Shown: positions 1-5,259 of the stretch, piece after piece
Numbering within the stretch: the stretch's first letter is position 1
Layout: every line of letters starts with the position of its first letter
Origin: DATHYU01 sp033722675
GTDB lineage: Bacteria > Actinomycetota > Acidimicrobiia > Spongiisociales > UBA11373
Reading direction: 5' to 3'
Length of the DNA stretch: 6,165 bases
Assembly (NCBI GenBank): GCA_033722675.1
Contig: JAWVYO010000121.1
Span: 1-6,165, forward strand
Translations under genes and position numbers: made by a program
Notes under the pieces: model-generated
Seen by the model: the letters and a program-made list of their open reading frames with translations, nothing else
Databases searched by the model: none
Told to the model about the DNA's origin: nothing

Positions 1-1
1 C

Positions 2-538
2 GTGGACGGCGTCCTCGCGGGCGCCGCCGAGCCCGCAGCGACGGCGGTTCCCGAGGTGGCACCGGCGGACGCGAAGCCCGCCGCCGGTGGGACGATCGCG
101 GTCGGGGCGGACCACGGCGGCTACCGCCTGAAGGAACGACTCGCCTTCCGCCTGCGCGAGGCGGGGTGGGAGGTGCGGGACCTCGGCACCGACTCCACCG
201 ACGCGGTCGACTACCCGGATGTCGCCCACGCCGTCGCGTCGGCGGTCGCCGGCGGCGAGGCCGCGTGGGGCATCGTCCTCGACGGCGCCGGCATCGGATC
301 GGCGATGGTGGCCAACAAGGTCCCCGGCGTGCGCGCCGCGCTCTGCTACGACCTGTCCACCGCCCGCAACAGCCGGGAGCACAACCACGCGAACGTGCTG
401 ACGCTCGGGGCGGGCCTCGTCGGGGAGGCACTCGCCTGGCAGATCGTCGAGGCGTGGCTCGCCACCCCCTGGGGTTCGGGGCGTCACGCCCGCCGGGCTG
501 CCAAGATCATGGACGTGGAACGGACCTACACGGGATGA
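2..538 (+). CDS. rpiB: RpiB/LacAB-family sugar-phosphate isomerase, BMC cargo; 5' end possibly outside window
   Basis: This is a ribose-5-phosphate isomerase B family protein, which interconverts an aldose and a ketose phosphate (classically ribose 5-P and ribulose 5-P). The core starts near residue 31 and carries the family landmarks: TIAVGADHGG (D37, H38), the DYP motif (70-72), the anion-binding loop DGAGIGSAMVANK (94-106), EHNHANVL (126-133; H127 aligns with E. coli H99) and the GSGRHARR tail (158-165). E. coli RpiB has its catalytic Cys in 'CGTGIG'; here that position is D94. M. tuberculosis RpiB also lacks this Cys and uses a Glu elsewhere, so the protein need not be inactive, but its substrate may differ. 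Residues 1-30 are an Ala/Pro-rich linker absent from ordinary RpiB. The GTG at position 2 is only the first possible start inside the window and has no visible ribosome site, so the gene may begin further upstream. Its stop overlaps the deoC start (ATGA), placing it in the BMC operon. Family assignment is firm; exact substrate is not. Confidence 0.93.
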   Translation: MDGVLAGAAEPAATAVPEVAPADAKPAAGGTIAVGADHGGYRLKERLAFRLREAGWEVRDLGTDSTDAVDYPDVAHAVASAVAGGEAAWGIVLDGAGIGSAMVANKVPGVRAALCYDLSTARNSREHNHANVLTLGAGLVGEALAWQIVEAWLATPWGSGRHARRAAKIMDVERTYTG

Positions 539-1395
539 TCGACCGCGACGCCCTCGTCGACCAGGTCACCGAGCAGGTCGTCGCCCTCCTCGGCGGCGAG
601 GCCGATGCCCACGTCGTCCGCTGCGTCGGCGACTGTGCGGCCCACTCGGCCGACAAGGTGCGCCACGTCGTGGCGGCCGGCGCGTCGCGGATCTCCTACA
701 ACGGCGTCGCCGCCGACGTCCCCATCGACCTCGCCGGATACATCGATCACACGCTGCTGAAGCCCGACGCCACCGCCGCCGAGATCGACCGCATGTGCGA
801 GGAGGCGCTCGAGTTCGGCTTCGCGTCGGTGTGCGTCAACCCGGCCTGGATCGCCCGGGTGGCCTCCCACCTGCGGGGGAGCGACGTCCGGGCCTGCTCG
901 GTGGTGGGGTTCCCCCTCGGTGCGACGACGCCTCACATCAAGGCGATGGAGGCGCGGCGAGCCCTGCGCGACGGGGCCGAGGAGATCGACATGGTGATCA
1001 ACGTGGGCGCCCTCAAGTCGGGCGACCGCGACCTGGTCGAGCGGGACATCGCCGGCGTGGCAGACGCCTGCCGCGAAGTGGGCGCCGTCTGCAAGGTCAT
1101 CATCGAGACGTCGCTGCTGACCGACGAGGAGAAAGTCGTCGCCAGCCGCCTGGCCGTCGACGCGAAGGCCGACTTCGTGAAGACCTCCACGGGCTTCAGC
1201 ACGGGCGGGGCGACGGTCTACGACGTCGCGCTCATGCGCGAGGCGGTCGGGCCGGAGATGGGGGTGAAGGCGTCGGGCGGCGTTCGGAGCCGCGAGGAGG
1301 CGATGGATATGATCGCCGCCGGCGCCACGCGGATCGGGGCGTCGGCGGGGATCGCGATCGTGACGGGAGAGGGAGCCACCGATGGCCGATATTGA
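535..1395 (+). CDS. deoC: Deoxyribose-phosphate aldolase with N-terminal encapsulation-type extension
   Basis: Class I aldolase that cleaves 2-deoxy-D-ribose 5-phosphate to acetaldehyde and glyceraldehyde 3-phosphate. The TIM-barrel core begins at about residue 69 (YIDHTLLKPDAT) and holds SVCVNPAW (98-105), VVGFPLGAT (123-131), EEIDMVINVGAL (149-160, D152 matching E. coli D102), FVKTSTGF (214-221, Schiff-base Lys K216 matching K167) and GVKASGGVR (243-251, K245 matching K201). All catalytic residues are present. The protein has 286 residues against roughly 220-260 for free-standing enzymes. The extra length is N-terminal: residues 2-19 form an amphipathic helix of the encapsulation-peptide type, and residues 22-65 form an unrecognised segment with C30 and C34. 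The ATG at 535 overlaps the rpiB stop (ATGA), indicating coupled translation; the frame stays open upstream but only as a shadow within rpiB. The 3' end overlaps the next gene by 14 bases. As cargo it would release acetaldehyde inside the shell. Confidence 0.96.
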   Translation: MIDRDALVDQVTEQVVALLGGEADAHVVRCVGDCAAHSADKVRHVVAAGASRISYNGVAADVPIDLAGYIDHTLLKPDATAAEIDRMCEEALEFGFASVCVNPAWIARVASHLRGSDVRACSVVGFPLGATTPHIKAMEARRALRDGAEEIDMVINVGALKSGDRDLVERDIAGVADACREVGAVCKVIIETSLLTDEEKVVASRLAVDAKADFVKTSTGFSTGGATVYDVALMREAVGPEMGVKASGGVRSREEAMDMIAAGATRIGASAGIAIVTGEGATDGRY

Positions 1396-2011
1396 ACTGC
1401 GCGGATACTCCTTTCTCGACAGTCTCCAACCGCAGTACGCGGCCTTCCTCGGGACCGTCGCCCAGGGATTCCTGCCCCTGGCGGGCGACTCCTCGCTCTA
1501 CGTCGAGATCTCTCCGGGCATCGAGATCAACCGGCTCACCGACATCGCCCTGAAGGCGACGACCGTGAAGCCGGGCATGCAGATCGTGGAGCGCTACTTC
1601 GGACTGCTCGAGGTGCACTCGCCGTCGCAGGCGGAGACCCGGGCGGCCGGTCAGGCGATCCTCGACGCCATCGAGCACGAGGAGACCGACCGGCTCGCGC
1701 CCCGGATCGCCTCCAGCCAGATCATCCGACGCGTCGACGACCACCAGGCGCAGCTCATCAACCGGATGCGCCACGGCCACATGCTCATCCCGGGCCAGAG
1801 CCTCTACGTCCTCGAGATGGAGCCCGCCTCCTATGCCCCCATCGCCGCGAACGAGGCCGAGAAGGCCGCCGAGATCAACGTGCTCGAGGTGCGGTCGTTC
1901 GGATCGCTGGGACGGGTCTACCTGGGCGGCGAGGAACGGGACATCGACGTGGGATGGCGCGCCGCCGTGGCGGCGCTCGAGGGACTCGAGGGCCGTCCCG
2001 TCGGTTCATAG
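1382..2011 (+). CDS. BMC-T shell protein, tandem permuted BMC domains (H. ochraceum T2/T3 type)
   Basis: Trimer-forming shell protein with two circularly permuted BMC domains, residues about 1-98 and 109-199. The two halves match each other in layout: a strand-rich start (GYSFLDSLQPQ / IIRRVDDHQAQLINR), a PG-containing turn, a helix (INRLTDIALKAT / IAANEAEKAAEI), then the pore-side loop (IVERYFGLLEVH / VRSFGSLGRVYLGG) and a closing helix. It closely resembles, from memory, the stacking T2/T3 shell trimers of Haliangium ochraceum, in which two trimers stack and the pore can open or close. E70-R71 beside the pore loop recalls the Glu-Arg gate pair described for CsoS1D. It probably passes the larger substrates or cofactors. 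The ATG at 1382 overlaps deoC by 14 bases and has a GGGAG/GAGGGA ribosome site 5-10 bases upstream. The next gene, BMC-H, follows after 25 bases. Family assignment is strong; stacking and gating are inferred. Confidence 0.93.
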   Translation: MADIELRGYSFLDSLQPQYAAFLGTVAQGFLPLAGDSSLYVEISPGIEINRLTDIALKATTVKPGMQIVERYFGLLEVHSPSQAETRAAGQAILDAIEHEETDRLAPRIASSQIIRRVDDHQAQLINRMRHGHMLIPGQSLYVLEMEPASYAPIAANEAEKAAEINVLEVRSFGSLGRVYLGGEERDIDVGWRAAVAALEGLEGRPVGS

Positions 2012-2020
2012 GACACGAGC

Positions 2021-2034
2021 GAGGAAGCGAGGAG
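2021..2034 (+). promoter_or_regulatory. Purine-rich ribosome binding region of BMC-H
   Basis: The 25-base gap before BMC-H contains two Shine-Dalgarno-like blocks: AGGAAG at 2022-2027, nine bases from the ATG, and AGGAG at 2030-2034, only two bases from it. The first is better spaced. It is the only shell gene here with its own purine-rich leader rather than a start buried in the preceding gene, which fits the need for BMC-H, the major facet protein, to be made in excess. That link to expression level is inference. Confidence 0.55.
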
Positions 2035-2036
2035 AC

Positions 2037-2339
2037 ATGGCAGAAGCACTGGGGATGATCGAGTGCCGCGGGTATGCGGCGATGGTCGAGGCCTCCGACG
2101 CGATGGTGAAGGCCGCCAAGGTCGAGCTGGTCGCGTACGAGAAGACGGGCGGCGGCTACGTCACCGCCGTCGTGCGGGGTGACGTCGCCGCCGTGCGCGC
2201 CGCCGTCGACGCCGGCGTTCGCGGCGCGGAGAAGGTCGGCGAGATCGTGGCCACCCACGTCATCGCCCGTCCCCACGCCAACATCGACCTGGTCCTCCCC
2301 CTCGGCCGCTCCGAGCAGGCCGAGGCGGAGAGCTCCTAG
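2037..2339 (+). CDS. BMC-H hexameric shell protein (PduA/CcmK family)
   Basis: Single-domain (Pfam00936-type) shell protein of 100 residues, which forms the hexagonal tiles of the facets. It shows the whole canonical pattern: ALGMIECRGYAAMVEASDAMVKAAKV (4-29, with the edge lysine K25), the pore loop KTGGG (36-40), the strand YVTAVVRGDVAAVRAAVDAG (41-60), and the C-terminal THVIARPH (73-80) with R78 at the hexamer-hexamer edge. In PduA the pore loop is KIGSG; here Gly replaces the Ser, removing the side chain that lines that pore. A short polar tail (91-100) follows. The ATG at 2037 is preceded by a clear ribosome site and gives the usual MAEALGMIE start; the longer upstream reading frame overlaps the BMC-T gene and is not used. 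The vertex protein gene follows after 17 bases. This is the only BMC-H in the window, so it is probably the main shell component. Confidence 0.97.
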   Translation: MAEALGMIECRGYAAMVEASDAMVKAAKVELVAYEKTGGGYVTAVVRGDVAAVRAAVDAGVRGAEKVGEIVATHVIARPHANIDLVLPLGRSEQAEAESS

Positions 2340-2356
2340 GCCTCCGGGGACCGCCG

Positions 2357-2644
2357 GTGCTGCTCGGGCGCGTGGCCGGGACGGTCGTCGCGACGCGCAA
2401 GGAGGAGACCCTGTCGGGGCTGAAGTTCCTCGTGCTCGAGACGATCGACGTGGACGAGGCGTCGACGGGCGGCTACGTGGTCGCCGCCGACGCGGTGGGC
2501 GCCGGTGTGGGCGAGGTGGTGCTCTACGCCACCGGCTCCAGCGCCCGCCAGACCGAGATGACCCGCGATCGGCCCTGTGACGCCGTCGTGATGGCGATCG
2601 TCGACACGTGGGAGGTCGGCGGGGACGTGCGGTACACGAAATGA
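2357..2644 (+). CDS. BMC-P pentameric vertex protein 1 (EutN/CcmL family)
   Basis: Small beta-barrel protein of 95 residues (Pfam03319-type), which assembles as pentamers that close the vertices of the shell. It has the complete family signature: LGRVAGTVVATRK (3-15), LKFLVLETID (22-31), VVAADAVGAGVGEVVLY (41-57), GSSAR (60-64) and DAVVMAIVD (75-83). The start is GTG at 2357, six bases after a GGGGA block (2346-2350); the next in-frame ATG lies deep in the protein and would delete the barrel. The stop overlaps the dehydrogenase ATG (ATGA at 2641-2644), so the two are probably translated together. It is the most canonical of the three BMC-P paralogues of this operon. The C-terminal tail (DTWEVGGDVRYTK) is a few residues longer than in the other two. 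Confidence 0.95.
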   Translation: MLLGRVAGTVVATRKEETLSGLKFLVLETIDVDEASTGGYVVAADAVGAGVGEVVLYATGSSARQTEMTRDRPCDAVVMAIVDTWEVGGDVRYTK

Positions 2645-4092
2645 GCCGCTTCTCCGACGAGGAGGTCGCCGAGGTCATCGGCCGGGTCCGGCGGCGCCTC
2701 GGGGGGACCGCCGAGGCGCCGCCTTCGCGTCCGAAGGTGCCGACGCCGATCCCCGAAGCGGAGCTCGGCGAGGGCATCCACGCCACGCTGGACGAGGCGG
2801 TGACGGCCGCCGACCGCGCGTTCGGCGCCTATCAGGCCCTCGGCCCCGACGGCCGGGAGGCGATCGTGGCGGCGATCCGGGCGAAGATGCTCGAGCACGC
2901 CGAGCCGCTGGCCCGGATGGCACACGAGGAGACCGGCATCGGCCGGTGGCAGGACAAGATCCGCAAGAACGTCCTCGTGACCACCCGGACGCCGGGTCCC
3001 GAGGACCTCGCCCCCCTCATCGAGACCGGCGAGCACGGGATGATGCTGACGGAGCACGCCCCCTTCGGTCTCATCGGCTCGATCACGCCCACCACCAACC
3101 CGACGGCCACGATCATCAACAACACGATCGCCGTCCTGTCCGGCGGCAACGCCCTCGTCTTCAACGTCCACCCCAACGCCAAGCGCGTCTCCGCGGAGAC
3201 GATCCGGCTGTTGAACCGGGCGGTCCTCTCGGCGGGCGGGCCGCCCGACCTGATCACGGCCATCCCGGAGCCGACGATCGAGTCCGCTCAGGCGCTCATG
3301 CACCATCCCCGGGTCCGGGTCCTCCTCGTCACCGGCGGTCCCGGGGTGGTGCGCGAGGCCCTCAAGACCGACAAGCGGGCGATCACCGCCGGTCCCGGCA
3401 ATCCGCCGGCCGTGGTGGACGAGACCGCCAACGTCGAGCAGGCAGCGCGCGACGTGGTCGCCGGCGCCTCCTTCGACAACAACCTCATCTGCACCGACGA
3501 GAAGACGGCGATCGTGCTCCACCCGGTCGCCGACGAGTTCGTTCGCGCCATGGGCCGGCACGGGGCCCGGATCCTCAAGGAACACGAGCTGCGGAAGGTC
3601 GAGCGGGTGGTCTTCGAGGCCATGGGCCCGCCCAACAAGCCGGGGGTCATCGACCGCACCTGGGTGGGCAAGGATGCGGCGGAGATCGCCGCCGCGGCGG
3701 GGATCGAGGTGGACGGCGACCCCCGGCTCCTCGTCGCCGAGGTCCCCAACGAGCACTCGCTCGTCTGGACGGAGCAGATGATGCCGGTGTTCCCGGTCAC
3801 CCGGGTCCGCACGGTGGACGACGCCATCGACCTCGCCGTTCGGTCCGAGCATCGTTTCCGTCACACGGCGTCGATCCACTCCCAGAACGTCGGGACGATC
3901 ACGCGCATGGCCCGTGCCATCAACTGTTCGATCTTCGTCGCCAACGGCCCGAACTACTCGGGGCTCGGTGAAGGGGGCGAGGGGTTCACGTCGTTCTCCA
4001 TCGCCAGCCCCTCGGGCGACGGCCTGACCCGGCCACTCACGTTCACCCGGGAGCGGCGGATCTCGGTGGTCGGCGCCCTGAGGATCGTCTGA
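2641..4092 (+). CDS. CoA-acylating aldehyde dehydrogenase (PduP/EutE-like), BMC cargo
   Basis: Oxidises an aldehyde with NAD+ and CoA to the acyl-CoA; in this operon the likely substrate is acetaldehyde from DeoC, giving acetyl-CoA and NADH in the compartment lumen. The protein has 483 residues, close to PduP (about 460). Residues 4-20 (SDEEVAEVIGRVRRRLG region) look like an amphipathic encapsulation helix, followed by a Pro-rich linker (23-38) and the ALDH fold. Landmarks are HAPFGLIGSITPTTNPT (139-155), SGGNALVFNVHPNAK (167-181), LLVTGGPGVV (228-237), AGPGNPPAVVD (250-260), the catalytic Cys C284 in FDNNLICTDEK (278-288) and EQMMPVFPV (378-386). C284 is present and no frame break is seen. 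The ATG at 2641 overlaps the vertex gene stop; an ATG at 2608 in frame lies inside that gene and would add 11 residues ahead of the helix, so I rejected it. The stop overlaps the next start by one base (TGATG). Aldehyde specificity cannot be read from sequence. Confidence 0.95.
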   Translation: MSRFSDEEVAEVIGRVRRRLGGTAEAPPSRPKVPTPIPEAELGEGIHATLDEAVTAADRAFGAYQALGPDGREAIVAAIRAKMLEHAEPLARMAHEETGIGRWQDKIRKNVLVTTRTPGPEDLAPLIETGEHGMMLTEHAPFGLIGSITPTTNPTATIINNTIAVLSGGNALVFNVHPNAKRVSAETIRLLNRAVLSAGGPPDLITAIPEPTIESAQALMHHPRVRVLLVTGGPGVVREALKTDKRAITAGPGNPPAVVDETANVEQAARDVVAGASFDNNLICTDEKTAIVLHPVADEFVRAMGRHGARILKEHELRKVERVVFEAMGPPNKPGVIDRTWVGKDAAEIAAAAGIEVDGDPRLLVAEVPNEHSLVWTEQMMPVFPVTRVRTVDDAIDLAVRSEHRFRHTASIHSQNVGTITRMARAINCSIFVANGPNYSGLGEGGEGFTSFSIASPSGDGLTRPLTFTRERRISVVGALRIV

Positions 4093-4694
4093 TGCCGAAT
4101 CCGGCGCTCGCAGTCCTCGAGTTCGGCTCGATCGCGGCCGGTATCGCCGCGGGCGACGCGATGGTGAAGCGGGCCCCGTTGGGCGCGATCGTGGCGGGCA
4201 CGGTCCAGCCGGGTCACTACGCCGTGCTGGTGGCGGGCGAGGTGGCCGAGGTGCTCGAAGCGGTGGATGCCGGCAGGGCCACGGCCGGGGTGGCCCTCGT
4301 CGACGAGGTGCTGTTGCCGGATGTGCATCCCGACGTCGTCGCCGCCGTCCGGGGCGACCGTCGCCCCGGGCCCGTCGAGGCGCTCGGGGTGGTGGAGACG
4401 GCGACACTCACCGCGGTGATCGGTGCGGCCGACGCCGGGGTCAAGGGCGCCTCGGTGACGATCCATGAGCTTCGGATGGCCGACGGGCTCGGGGGCAAGG
4501 GCTACGTCCTGTTCGGGGGAGCGGTGTCCGACGTGGAGGCGGCGGTCGAGATCGCCGGCGACCGCGTGCCGGAGGGGGCGATGCGAGGGACCGCCGTCAT
4601 CGCCCAGCTCCATCGCGAGATGGGTGACGAACTGTGGTCGGCCTCGCGGTTCTCGGATCGCCTCGGCCGGGAGGGCCACGATGCAGCTGGGTGA
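4092..4694 (+). CDS. BMC-T shell protein, tandem unpermuted BMC domains (H. ochraceum T1 / PduT type)
   Basis: Second trimeric shell protein, 200 residues, with two BMC domains in normal order. Domain 1 is about 5-86 (ALAVLEFGSIAAGIAAGDAMVKRAP, pore loop VQPGHY at 38-43). Domain 2 is about 96-176 (EALGVVETATLTAVIGAADAGVKGA, pore loop around MADGLGGKGY at 129-138). The layout matches the single-layer T1 trimer of Haliangium ochraceum and PduT. PduT and relatives carry a cysteine in a pore loop that binds an Fe-S cluster; this protein contains no cysteine at all, so such a cluster is ruled out here. The C-terminal 25 or so residues (176-200) run past the second domain and are polar. The start is TGATG-coupled to the dehydrogenase. 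The end overlaps the second vertex gene by 14 bases, the same overlap length as between deoC and the first BMC-T. Confidence 0.92.
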   Translation: MPNPALAVLEFGSIAAGIAAGDAMVKRAPLGAIVAGTVQPGHYAVLVAGEVAEVLEAVDAGRATAGVALVDEVLLPDVHPDVVAAVRGDRRPGPVEALGVVETATLTAVIGAADAGVKGASVTIHELRMADGLGGKGYVLFGGAVSDVEAAVEIAGDRVPEGAMRGTAVIAQLHREMGDELWSASRFSDRLGREGHDAAG

Positions 4695-4947
4695 GGTGAT
4701 CGGGACCGTCGTCGCCACCGAGCGCGTGGCGGGCCTCGACGGCGTGAAGTTCCTCGTCGTCCAGCCGCTGGACCGCGATCGGCGCCCGGCGGGCCGCCCC
4801 GTCGTCGCCGCCGACGCCGTGGCGATGGCCGGCCCCGGCGAGCTGGTCTACGTCGTCGCCAGCAGGGAGGCCGCCCTCGCGCTCGCCGAGCCGTTCGTGC
4901 CGGTCGACCACGCGATCGTGGGAATCGTCGACGAGGTGGCGGGGTGA
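4681..4947 (+). CDS. BMC-P vertex protein 2, divergent (EutN/CcmL family)
   Basis: Beta-barrel vertex protein of 88 residues. The N-terminal half is canonical: LGEVIGTVVATERVAGLDGVKFLVV (3-27) and VVAADAVAMAGPGELVYVV (41-59). The centre and C-terminal half are not: the usual VGAGxGE becomes VAMAGPGE, and the GSSAR element of paralogue 1 (GNGAR in paralogue 3) is replaced by ASREAALAL (60-68) before the normal VDHAIVGIVDEV ending (75-86). It probably still forms a pentamer, perhaps with a different outward or inward surface. The ATG at 4681 has a GGGAGGG ribosome site (4669-4675) five bases upstream and lies within the end of the BMC-T gene; a longer in-frame reading upstream is a shadow of that gene. 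It is followed directly by paralogue 3 (GTGA overlap). Confidence 0.92.
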   Translation: MQLGEVIGTVVATERVAGLDGVKFLVVQPLDRDRRPAGRPVVAADAVAMAGPGELVYVVASREAALALAEPFVPVDHAIVGIVDEVAG

Positions 4948-5222
4948 AGCTCGGACGGGTGTCGGGCACGGTGGTGTCCACGATCAATCACCCGGTCTAC
5001 GACGATCGGCGCCTGCTCCTCGTGGACCTGGTGGGCCCCGACGGCGAGGACACGGGGGACTACCTGATCTGCGTCGACGCCGTGGGCGCCGGGGCGGGGG
5101 AGCAGGTGCTCGTGCTCGACGAGGGCAACGGCGCCCGACAGGTCGTGGGGTGGCCGGGCGGACCGATCCGCGCCGTCGTGATCGGCATCGTCGACGACGT
5201 CGAGGTCGCACGCCCCGCCTGA
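4944..5222 (+). CDS. BMC-P vertex protein 3 (EutN/CcmL family)
   Basis: Third vertex pentamer protein, 92 residues. Family motifs are LGRVSGTVVSTINH (3-16), RLLLVDLVGPDG (23-34), DAVGAGAGEQVLVLDEGNGAR (45-65) and IRAVVIGIVDDVEV (75-88). The 'DEGNxAR' form instead of 'GSSAR' is a common variant of the family. The start is GTG at 4944, whose last two bases plus the next A form the stop of paralogue 2 (GTGA), so translation is coupled. It is the last gene of the microcompartment operon seen here; 37 bases separate it from the lipoprotein genes. With this gene the operon carries one hexamer, two trimer and three pentamer genes, which is a near-complete shell set. H. ochraceum, from memory, likewise has three BMC-P proteins beside one BMC-H. 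Confidence 0.94.
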   Translation: MKLGRVSGTVVSTINHPVYDDRRLLLVDLVGPDGEDTGDYLICVDAVGAGAGEQVLVLDEGNGARQVVGWPGGPIRAVVIGIVDDVEVARPA

Positions 5223-5246
5223 AACCACGGCTGGTGGTCCATCGGC

Positions 5247-5252
5247 TACGCT
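5247..5252 (+). promoter_or_regulatory. Candidate -10 box of the first lipoprotein gene (leaderless)
   Basis: TACGCT fits the actinobacterial -10 pattern TAnnnT and ends seven bases before the ATG at 5260, so transcription would begin at or next to the start codon and give a leaderless mRNA. This agrees with the lack of a Shine-Dalgarno sequence there. No convincing -35 box is seen at the expected distance. The surrounding bases (GCTACGCTTGG) match those at the second gene (GCTACCCTCGG), which supports a shared promoter type. Not experimentally established. Confidence 0.55.
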
Positions 5253-5259
5253 TGGTGAC

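Noticed and set aside
166..534. Upstream extension of the deoC frame
   Set aside because: It would run inside rpiB in another frame and is Arg/Gly-rich; the ATGA-coupled start at 535 gives an encapsulation-like helix at the N-terminus.
622..636. Iron-sulfur or zinc site from C30 and C34 of DeoC
   Set aside because: Two cysteines in CxxxC alone do not define a cluster site; I kept it only as an open question.
2608..2640. Earlier ATG for the aldehyde dehydrogenase
   Set aside because: It adds 11 residues encoded within the vertex protein gene ahead of the amphipathic helix; the start at 2641 overlaps the stop as ATGA, as elsewhere in the operon.
1875..2786. Minus-strand open frame of 303 codons
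   Set aside because: Antisense to BMC-H and BMC-P, very rich in Arg, Pro and Ser, with no recognisable domain.
2524..4407. Long minus-strand open frame of 627 codons
   Set aside because: It lies antisense to the aldehyde dehydrogenase and two shell genes, and its translation is Arg/Gly/Asp/Pro-rich without any family motif. This is the usual result of GC-rich third positions on the opposite strand.
5224..5238. Hairpin ACCAC/GTGGT as terminator of the BMC operon
   Set aside because: The stem has only 5 bp and no T-run follows; it lies within the probable promoter region of the next gene. No convincing terminator was found here, so read-through is possible.
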